DNA of 64,000 bases from Adineta steineri (Eukaryota > Rotifera > Eurotatoria > Adinetida > Adinetidae), in assembly GCA_905250115.1 (NCBI GenBank), contig CAJNOI010000057.1, forward strand, positions 394,283 to 458,282, read 5' to 3'. The notes under the pieces are model-generated. The model was not told the DNA's origin and did no database searches. It saw only the letters and a list, made by a program, of their open reading frames with translations. This document shows, piece after piece, positions 37,001-46,600 of this stretch. The stretch's first letter is position 1. Every line of letters begins with the position of its first letter. Both the position numbers and the translations under genes were made by a program.

Positions 37001-39225
37001 AGAAGCAATGAAGAATTGTGATAGAAATCTATCCGTAGCATCATCGATTGTCTTATTTGCTAGTCGACAAAAATCAGATAATGTTTGAAATTCTCCGCCT
37101 GCATCATTACGCCAATCGTTGTTGATATTGTAACCTATGTTGTTTCGTACTATTTGAATCCAATCATCATCAACAAAATCACTTGTACATATTTGATGAA
37201 AACGTAGAGAAGTAGAGACAAATGTGTGATACGGTATTGTTTTGTTTGAGCATGGACATCGAAGTGTTTCTGAATATGCAATCTCCAATGAGTTGTAAGT
37301 TGCTAATGAAGGAGATGATACAGTTATCAATACTATTTCACTATTGAATGACGTGAAGAGACAAAGAATACATATTGAGCCTAATATTTTAAACAAAGAA
37401 AAAGAATATTTAAATATAGATTCGATTTCAAAGAGTTCTTTTCATTTCTATCCGATCAAATAATCATCATCTGTAATGGTGCTCAATGTACTTCTTAAGT
37501 AGAATCGCAAGCCAAGTATAGAGACTTACCAAATAATAGAATTAGATAGACACGTGTAGTAATTCTTTGCTGTTTAATACTATCCTCTGTTCGATCATTG
37601 ATATTCTTGAAGAAATTTAGTCGTTTTATTGATTCAATAAGTGTCAATGCATTTGTATTTTGATGATCTATAAAATAAATAGAAATTTATTTTCTTAAAC
37701 ATCTAATCAAATTTTCATTTTAGTTACTTGAACGATTTGTAAATTTGGATAAAATATTGATGAAATAGGATGCAACTAAACGAAGTATAATAATGAGACC
37801 ACCATAAAGACTAATAAAAAGAGTAATCGCATAAGATAAATCCGTTCGATCTGTTATTGTATATGTGCACATTGATGGAGAGCATCGATTAAAATATTCT
37901 GAATAATTAATTTTTGATGACCAATTGTTAATAAAAAGACGACTTAAGTAGTTAATTACAGTAGTATTGTCATGTTCTGAAGATAAAATCGAATTGTTTG
38001 CAGTGAAATTCAACTAAAGAAAAAAAAGTAATTAGAAAATGTATTGTTAGACTAAATACAAACTTGATTGAGATTTGGAAAGTAATCAAATAAAAGCTGA
38101 AGACATTCCAACTCGTATAAACAATCCAGTGTACTTTGAAAAATTGCTTCGAGAGGAGTGCATCCTACAAAGAAGCCATTAACAATTGTTGAATTGTCTC
38201 TTAGGGTCATTTCTCGCATATTATAAAATGCTATGGAATCATTCGATGATTCGGATAGAGTAGCTGCAATTAATATCACGGTTCTACTGCAAAATATGCT
38301 TGAAAAGCCTGAAGCTGATTGATCCACTTGTACTCCAGTTACGGAATAGTATCCGCTGAGATCGTAATAGGTTGTAATTATCCAGTTTGTACCAAGAGCC
38401 GAAACTAAATAGTTTCCTTGAATTGTTGTTCTTATATAATTCACGAATGTCATCATTCGACTAGATGCACTAGTTTTTTCAAATTCAATAACACCATCGA
38501 TTTCTTTTTGAACTTGTGTTTCCGAGAGAAGTTCAACGGCAAAAAAATCAGTATGATCAATATCGATTTGAGTTTGAGAATTGATTTCTTGAGAAAGTGA
38601 ACAAAATTTGGATAGAAGATTAAACTATAATTATATGAAAGAAAAATATTACAAATATGGATACTGTGTTGTTTTTATAAAAATATAACTCTAACTAACC
38701 TGTGAAAACGCTGTTTTCCGAAAATCCCATGGTCCCAACGACTTTGCATCTATAAAATATAACCCATCAATCCATTGTTTTCCAATAAAGACACTCGAAC
38801 AAATTGGATGCATTGTAACATTGTTAGAAACAAAATTTTCATATGGTATCATAACTGTTGAACATGGACATGAAAGAGATTGACCATGTTCTAAATAAAG
38901 TTTATTGAAAATATCAGGTGTGATATTTTTGATGACAACTGTTTTAGATTCTTTTTTTATCAGAGTAACATAGAATAATACGTAGAGACATACTAAAATA
39001 AAAGAAAATTAGTCATTAAAACTGAATATCATATCTTTTATGATGGTTACCTATAAGAAGAATTACGTATAACCAAGTTTTATATTTCTGATATTTAAGA
39101 GTAATCGATGGATCTCTAATACTGCCATCACCATCATCATCATCATAATCATTTTCTTCTAACATGAAAAGATTATAATTAGAAACTTTCCGATGAATCC
39201 ACTGAAAAACAGCTTTTGGATTCAT
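32898..39225 (-). CDS. Triple two-TM Cys-rich module protein with C-terminal extracellular FG-GAP propeller
   Basis: Twelve exons: 39225-39051, 38992-38700, 38624-38064, 38013-37728, 37667-37530, 37380-36776, 36689-36080, 35965-35598, 35520-34508, 34450-34338, 34209-34126, 34006-32898. All phases close to 5355 nt, 1784 aa. Three homologous modules (about residues 1-438, 439-889, 890-1349) each have a cytosolic start, TM1, C(P/T)CS, (P/T)Y..FV, H.ICSS/ICTS, GC...STL(D/E)C, then Y..(Y/F)...C.P..C.Y and TM2 with a GG pair. A seventh TM (IVIGIILLICLIIAIVIF) and a Ser/Thr linker lead to seven FG-GAP repeats. Introns between modules are only 57-120 bp, too short for promoters. Module topology resembles trimeric two-TM channels, but I see no proof of homology. 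I know of no function; a cell-surface receptor or channel is inferred. Confidence 0.8.
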
Positions 39226-40781
39226 TATGCTGAATAAATTCTGCTACAAAACAAAAAATGACAATATTAGATCAATGAATAAATTATAAAAGATCCTTTT
39301 ATTCATTTCATCGGAGAAAAGAATATTTGTTGTCTAACTACTAACTAAAAAAGAAATTACTAACACTTTCATCTTAAATATTTGTGCGTCAATTCAAGAA
39401 TGATATTCTAAATGGAGTTTTTACTTCATCAACAAACCGTATGACGCCTCTGTTCAATATACTCTCTTACTTCTATCAAAATAGTTGCTAGAAACAAAAA
39501 AAAACACAATGAAATATACGACAAAATCACGACTTTTCTTCGAAACGTCCTTGAACTACAAAAATCATATACTGAATTTAAAGTTAGAGCAAAATGAATT
39601 ATATCATCTTTAATTTCGACTATTTTGATAAATCTGAGAATTGCTTTGCTAAATAAATATCTAATATGAAGTTTGAATTTAATTGTTTATGAGAGAATAA
39701 GAAAACAGCAATCGAATATTGTAAGTATGTGAAAAGTAATGACCGTTATTAATCAAACAAAAACAAATAATTTTTATATTTCATAGGATATAAAAGTATC
39801 TACTCAATAACACTCAATTGTTTGAGTTACTAAGTTTTCATTAGTTAACAACTAAATATAGATTGATATATCTTTCATTTAACAAATCATTTTTTTCTTC
39901 CTTTACCGTTATTTTGAGTGTAATTTAATTATCATAAATGTGTTTTTTTTGTAACTGACAACAAAAAGAAGGATAGCGCTTCTGTTCAGTATACTCTCTT
40001 ACGTCTATCAAAATAGTTGCTAGAAACAAAAAAAAATACAATGAAATATGCGATAAAATCACGACTTTTTTTTCGAAATGTCCTTGAACTAAAAAATCAC
40101 ATACTAAATTTAAAGTTAGAGAAAAAATGAAATATATTATTATTAGTTTCAATTATATTTACAAAACTTAAAATTATTTTATTAAATAAATATCTAATAT
40201 GAAGCTTGAGTTATATTGTTAATGAGAGAATAAGAAAACATCAATCGAATATTGTAACTATGTGGAAAGTAATGACTGTTATTAATCAAGTACAAATAAA
40301 TAGTTTTTATATCTCATAGGATATACAAATATATATTCGAATACAAATCTTTTTTTTTCTTCCTTTAACGTTATTTTGAGTGCAACTTAATTATCATAAC
40401 TGTGTTTTTTTTGTAACTGACAACAAAAAGAAGGGTAGTTTTTCTTATGGAAATGAAAGAGTGTTGAAACAAATAACGATTTAATTGAACAAAAACTCGA
40501 AGATGAATATTAAACGGATAATTTTCATTAAAACTAACAATCATCTTTGTGTAAAGTCTCACATTTTTCAGAAATAAGATTATGATGTCAAAATAACGTA
40601 TTTTATCTAATCTACCAGACGATAACATGTGATAGAAAAAGCTTTTCTTAAAATAAAATACATCTACTCTTCTTTTGCTATTTAAGCTATCAAAGCTGCT
40701 TAATTTATAATTGAAAAACTTCAGTTTTATTAGACACTATACTAAAGAATATTTTAATTGTTTTTCATATTCTCTGAAGAC
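39226..40781. other. Intergenic region between divergent genes
   Basis: Shared upstream region of the 2TM/FG-GAP gene (minus) and the first GPCR-like gene (plus). Most of it consists of the tandem duplication at 39446-40440. ORFs here are short, low-complexity and not credible. Confidence 0.5.
39446..40440. repeat. Tandem duplication, unit about 532 bp
   Basis: The block with actctcttacttctatcaaa at 39461 recurs as actctcttacgtctatcaaa at 39993. The match extends through atagttgctagaaacaaaaa, ctaaataaatatctaatatg and the unit end ttgtaactgacaacaaaaag. Divergence is modest, with small indels. Both copies lie in the intergenic region between divergent genes, so promoter elements may be duplicated. 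Confidence 0.85.
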
Positions 40782-41717
40782 ATGAATTCATCAATACATC
40801 AACTTACAAATCTTATCATTGATACTTCAATCATTGTAATGTCTTCATTGACAATTTGTCTATCATTCGGAATATTTTGTTTTATTCTTTATCATTTAAT
40901 TAAACGAAAACATTCAGCTAATCGAGTAGCACTTCTATTAATTGGTAATATGTATTTAACCTTACTTATATTTTGTATTTTACTATTAGAACAATACACT
41001 CGTGTTATTCAAGGACATCTCTATCTATTAATTTCTTTAAATGATGGAATTTATTGCCAGTTTCGTGCTTATTTTGTCTTAGTTTCCATCTGTACAATAT
41101 TTTATTCAAATACACTTCAAGCCATTTATCGTCTATGTCGTGTTGTTTTCCATACACGACAATCTCTTCAATCATTTCGACTTTATCAAATTCTAATTCT
41201 TATTCAATGGATCATTTGTTTTCTAATGATAATTCCAACATTTGTACTTGGTGATTTCAAATATTTAGTCGATGATTATCATTGTCAAATTGAATATCAA
41301 AGTATGCGTAGTACACTTCTCAATGGAACATTAGCTTATATGATTCCTATGAATACTACTATTGGATGTTATATGTATACAGTACGAAAGATGCGACAAG
41401 GAAATAATAGCTTAATTCATACAATGACACATATACAACAAGTAACGGCTCGTCGTGATTTAATTGTTTTATTTCGAATTTGTATTCTTCTTGGATTATT
41501 AATGGCCTTTTTTATTCCTTCAACAATTATACTTTCAATCTATAATTTTACGGGTTATCTTCCATGGTGGTCATCACAAATTCAATGGTTAGTTTTTATT
41601 ACATCAATTATGTGTGTAACTATTGTTTTAGCATTCATATCTCCTCATATACGACATTTGTGGACAATAAAGTTATTTCATCAACGTGCAAGAAATACAG
41701 CAAATATTGTACTGTAA
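40782..41717 (+). CDS. Rhodopsin-like seven-TM receptor, single exon
   Basis: 311 aa from ATG 40782 to TAA 41715-41717. Seven hydrophobic segments have class A spacing: about residues 11-39, 50-70, 88-113, 134-155, 183-201, 231-256 and 268-290. The N-terminus is short and has an Asn glycosylation site (NSS). The TM3 end reads YRLCRVVF, so only the Arg of DRY is recognisable, and TM7 lacks NPxxY. A Cys before TM3 (YCQF) and one in the second outer loop (YHCQIE) can form the usual disulphide. It looks like a divergent orphan receptor. It is convergent with the next GPCR-like gene, 103 bp away. Confidence 0.75.
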   Translation: MNSSIHQLTNLIIDTSIIVMSSLTICLSFGIFCFILYHLIKRKHSANRVALLLIGNMYLTLLIFCILLLEQYTRVIQGHLYLLISLNDGIYCQFRAYFVLVSICTIFYSNTLQAIYRLCRVVFHTRQSLQSFRLYQILILIQWIICFLMIIPTFVLGDFKYLVDDYHCQIEYQSMRSTLLNGTLAYMIPMNTTIGCYMYTVRKMRQGNNSLIHTMTHIQQVTARRDLIVLFRICILLGLLMAFFIPSTIILSIYNFTGYLPWWSSQIQWLVFITSIMCVTIVLAFISPHIRHLWTIKLFHQRARNTANIVL

Positions 41718-41820
41718 AAATTACTGAGTATTTTTATTGAATAATTTATCCTTTGAAATAAAACATCGGACTATTATTAAGCAGTAACAAAAGTTTTATT
41801 AATCATGCGAACTGTATAGA

Positions 41821-42756
41821 TCATTGTGTAGTTGAATGCATGACTCGATTTGGTCGTTGCATACACTTGATTTGACATTTAATCATTGTATTGACGAATT
41901 CTTTTCGATAAGGTTTCGATACGAACATAAATATAAAAAATGGACAGGCACTGATCATATAGATCGCGAATTGAGTGAGAAAAGTTATAAATGACTCAGT
42001 CTCAAGTCGTTGAGCACTCTTATTAACAACATCATGTGTTGCTATCCCATATATCTGATTAGCTGAATCAGGAATTGATGTAGCTACAACCACTACGACC
42101 TCAGCAATGACCATACGCAAAAGATGACGATCTCTTTTTCTAGCATGTATTTGAGTAGTATGCCGTTGATGCAGACTGCGAATAGTCAGACTACTGAAGG
42201 TAATCATTAATACTGCCGGTAGAATAGAAACTGCAGGGATTTGATAAAATGGATAAATTAATTTATACAAGCCAACCATTCCACAAATATTATTTCTTAT
42301 GTCCATTAAAATAGGTATATGAATGGCGATCAGTGAACATACTATACACGTAGTGAAAATAAGCATTACTGCAACTTTAACTGAACTTAATGATCGAAGA
42401 CGAATATTCTCTCGTGTTGCGAAGAATCGATCCATACAAGCCCACGCAATTGTATAACGAAGGTATAATGCAAGAACATGAGTCCCATAGAGTCTCATTT
42501 TACAGTAGAGTACCAATTGTTTTTGAGGATCAGAATTGTTGAGTGTATAAAGTTGTGGAGTAATAGACCAAATTAAATGGAGAATAGCAAAAATTGAAAA
42601 AGAAAGGTGATAGACGCTGCTAGGTGCGCGCCGATATAATGGTCGCGTAAACATGATGCAGTTGCAAATATTACCTGCGACACCTAGTGCAAAATACATG
42701 CTCATACCATACCGAATCATATTTTGTTGAACGAAAGGTAAATTTGTTACTGCCAT
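41821..42756 (-). CDS. Rhodopsin-like seven-TM receptor, single exon, peptide-receptor-like
   Basis: 311 aa from ATG 42756 to stop at 41821. It has seven hydrophobic segments, with GNICNC in TM1 (the class A GN). ACMDRFF stands in place of DRY at the end of TM3, and SACPFFIFMFVSKPYRKEF in TM7 and helix 8 resembles the NPxxY-F(R) region of peptide receptors. Cysteines at LYCKMR and NNICGM fit the TM3-ECL2 disulphide. It shares length and intronless structure with the neighbour at 40782 but little sequence, so the two are not recent duplicates. The ligand is unknown. Confidence 0.8.
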   Translation of the reverse strand: MAVTNLPFVQQNMIRYGMSMYFALGVAGNICNCIMFTRPLYRRAPSSVYHLSFSIFAILHLIWSITPQLYTLNNSDPQKQLVLYCKMRLYGTHVLALYLRYTIAWACMDRFFATRENIRLRSLSSVKVAVMLIFTTCIVCSLIAIHIPILMDIRNNICGMVGLYKLIYPFYQIPAVSILPAVLMITFSSLTIRSLHQRHTTQIHARKRDRHLLRMVIAEVVVVVATSIPDSANQIYGIATHDVVNKSAQRLETESFITFLTQFAIYMISACPFFIFMFVSKPYRKEFVNTMIKCQIKCMQRPNRVMHSTTQ

Positions 42757-43670
42757 TATTTAAAAATTGTCTTTCAAAAAATATTGATCAATAGTTAAAA
42801 CGCACAGATCTAGTTAACTCTAAAAAAGAAAAATACACGAAATAGAAAAGGCGAACTAACACATACATACTATTCACTATAGAAAACGTCTAGAAAATCA
42901 CTTTTGTAATATTGAAGATTATTTTATCTTAACTCAAGCAACAAGAGGATAAAAAGATGTTATGAAATTAGAAACTTTGATTATATCACAAGAGAAAAAC
43001 ATGCATTGAAGACTTATTTACACGTTTACAAAAAGATGAACTACGTTATTCAACTGGTAGTATATTGAATTAATGAAAAAGTTTTAGAAAAGAACTGGGA
43101 CAGTAAACTTATAAATAATCAAGATGCTTTTAAGAAATTAATCTATAATCTACCATAAGAGCAGAAATCCAAATGCGTCATATATTTAATGTAATTGAAG
43201 AAAAATGACAGAATAATATTAGCATAGCGGTAGGCGATGAAACATATTAATATTAAAATTAGTTTAGTTTACTAACGAATGCGACATCCGATTAAAACTC
43301 ATACATAATAAGAAAAATTCATTGTTCTTCCACGTATTATGATTATTTTTATATATTCACTTACGAATAAACACGACTTTGAACATTTTTTTCTTGTATT
43401 GAAACCAGATTTCTTTCTATGACAACTAAAAACGCACTGTCATTCAGTCACGGTGAAAAGGAACGTGATTGACATGTGTTTAATCCTTTTTGACAAGTAT
43501 TTGTCAAGATAGAAGGAGTTAAGGAATTTCTTCTTCATTTCTTCTATCATCGACGAGTTATAGAAACGACGTGATGTTTTGAACAGAAATCATTTCTATT
43601 AGATGTAGAATAATTCAATTCTTAATTGCTAAGGTCTAAAGCTTGATCTAAAATTTTCAAAGCATATAAT
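42757..43670. other. Intergenic region
   Basis: AT-rich spacer between the second GPCR-like gene and the 3' end of the ankyrin gene. No coding or RNA feature is seen. Confidence 0.45.
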
Positions 43671-46600
43671 CTAGTGAATTGAAACCTTTTTATGTTCTTT
43701 GATACATCTATTCTCGATTGATTTTNNNNNNNNNNNNNNNNNNNNNNNNNNNNNNNNNNNNNNNNNNNNNNNNNNNNNNNNNNNNNNNNNNNNNNNNNNN
43801 NNNNNNNNNNNNNNNNNNNNNNNNNGGAAGAGATGCAATACTGCGTTGACTAGAGCTGAGTCTTCGTTCTTGTTCAGGTGTTTGTACGACCGAAGCGGGT
43901 TTCGAGCTGATGATTTGATGTTGTTCGTCTTCATGTTCACTCACTTGAGAAGATTCAACATTGCTTTTGTCAGAAACAAAACTTTGTTCAAACACATGTT
44001 CTTCTTCTTTTTCAGGTGTTTCCTTTTCGATTTCTTCGTGGGATCTGACTAGAGTTTCTTCGTGAGTTGGCAAGTGTCCATGTTGGTAATCTCTGTATTC
44101 GACTGTTGGAGAAGATTCAGTTGAGACTCGACCGGTACTAAGTTTTCGTTCTGGTGTAGAACGTATTTCTTCTTCAACTTCATGTTCGCTTAGTTGTGCT
44201 GAGTGAGTACTGAGTTGACCGATGCTTGGTTTTGGTGTTAGTTTATGTGTATCTTCTGGTTCAGTTTCTTCATGAGATGTGGTTGAGATTGCTCGAGAGC
44301 CTGGTCTTTGCTCGTGTTCATCTTCGTGTGTATGCTGTTGAGTTTCATGTTCTTCGTGTTCAGTAAGTGGAAGAGATGCAATGCTGATTTTTCCAGAGCT
44401 AAATTTTCTATCTTCGTCAGGTTTTTGTTCAACAAAAGCTTCTTCTGAGCTAATAATTCGTTCGAAAGCTTGTCGACTATCTTCATTTTCTCTGATTCGT
44501 GGAGATTGCACTTCGCTTTTTTCAGATGTGAAACTCTTTTCTAGTTGATGTTCTTCGTGAATTTCATCATCAGATGGTATTACAGTTTCTTTGTAAGTTG
44601 AAAAGTGTTCATCTTGAAATGCTTGATGTTCAGTCGTTGGAGAAGTTTTAATTGCAACTTGATCAGTACTGAGTTTTCGTTCTTGTATTTCAACATGCGG
44701 TTGAGTTTCAGTAATGATCTTTTGTTGATTGTAATCTAGTACTTCTTCGTCTTCACGATCAATATTGGATGGTCGTTGAGTTGTATGATCTTCATGTTCT
44801 TCTAGTTCTTGTTCTTCACGTTCACTAGCTGGTAGAGATGCAATGCTGATTTTTCCTGAACTAGGTGTTCGTTCAATTTGGTGCTTTTCATCAATAGAAG
44901 CTGTTCTGGAACTGATTCTATGTTCCATGACTGGAGAAGATTCAGTAACAATTTCATCAACACTTAGTTTTCGTTCTAATGGATAGTGTTGTTCTTCATG
45001 ATCAGTGCTTAACTTTCTTGGAGATTTGCTTTCTTCTTCTGTATCGGAATTTTCTTCTCGAACTTGATGTGTTAATCCTGTTGAAAGTTGTTCGTGCAAT
45101 GGAGAAGATGGTTCTGATTGATACTGTTCTTTGTCTTCTTCATGTTCACTAACAGGAATAGATGCATTGCTAATTCTTGTTGAACTTAGTTTTCGTTGAG
45201 GTTGATCATCCTCTTCATGTTCAGAGAGTTGCTGAGATCGGACATCGCTCTTTTCAGAAGTGAAGCTTTGTTCTAGTTTATGTTCTTCTTCAACGTCTTC
45301 ATCCGATTTAATCACAGTTTGTTTGTCACCAGAATATTGTTCATAATCATAGTCTTTATGTTCAATTATCGGAGAAGATTCAATCATGACTTGATGTCCA
45401 CTGAGTTGTGAAGGTTCTGGAACGATTTGTTCAGTACTTAATTTTCTTGGAGACTTGCTTTCTTCTTCAGCATCGGATTTTTCTTCTTGAATTTGATGCG
45501 TTAATCCTACTGGAAGTTGTTCTTGTGATGGAGAAGATGGTTCAGATTGATCTGATTCGATTCTTTGAGAAGTTTCAAGAATGGCTTGATCTGTACTAAG
45601 TTTTCGTTCAGGTTGATACTGTTCTTCAACTTCTTCATGTTCATTCTCGTATTGTGACTGTAAATTAATCTCTTCCGCACTATCTTGTCGTTCGAGTTTG
45701 TGTTCATCTTCAGTTTTATCCGATGGTTTCATAATACTCTCATCAGTAATTAATCTTTGTTGAAGTTGATATTGATCTGTTTCGACTTGTTGAGGTGCTT
45801 GAATATAAAATTGATTCGAATGTTGATCTTCTTCCTCATGTTTATTATCATAAGATGATTGAATAATAACTTCATCTAAGGCATTTACTGGTGGTTCAAA
45901 TATCTTATCTGTACTCCATGTACGTTCAATATGATATTGTTCATCTTCATCACGTTGTTGAACAGTTTCATCCATTTGTTTTGATCCAATATCATCAGTA
46001 ATTAATTGTTGTTTAGTTGTTTCAGATAGTTCATCACTAAATTTTCTTTCCGGTCGATATTGTTCTCCATAAATTTCTTTTCTTTGATTTGATGAATTCG
46101 TCCAATCATCCGTATTTTGTTCTTCACTAGTAAGTAATTCATCTTGTGCCCATCGATCAGTTTCTTGTCGAGTTAATATATTTCGATGTATAATAGTTGG
46201 TGATGCTGTACTAAACGGTGATATTGTATCACGTTCTTCAATTTGTACTATTGGATGTGATAATCTTTTATTTGAAGTTAATGGAAAATTTTCAATTTCA
46301 TGTAGAATTTCACATAATGATGATGTTGGATAATTCTGTTCAGTTGTTATAAATGATTCAGCAAGAATTTCTTCTGTATCTTTTGGTGTTTGTTCATCAA
46401 TGATTGTTGGTTTTTTCGACCATGAAGCAGCAAGCATTAAATCACTCATAATATCTCGAAGATTATTAATTGATGATGATGATTCTGCTGTTGATTCAGT
46501 ATGTGATAATGATGGACGTTCAATAAACATTGAACGTTGTGGATCACCTTCATAAAAGACATCACTTGATACAAGTGGACTTTCAGGTATAAGTGGTGGT

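Noticed and set aside
34504-37396. Reading the 2TM modules as separate neighbouring genes, each with its own Met start
   Set aside because: Donor and acceptor sites join them in frame with introns of 57-120 bp, no promoter space exists, and the summed length is divisible by three with no stop.
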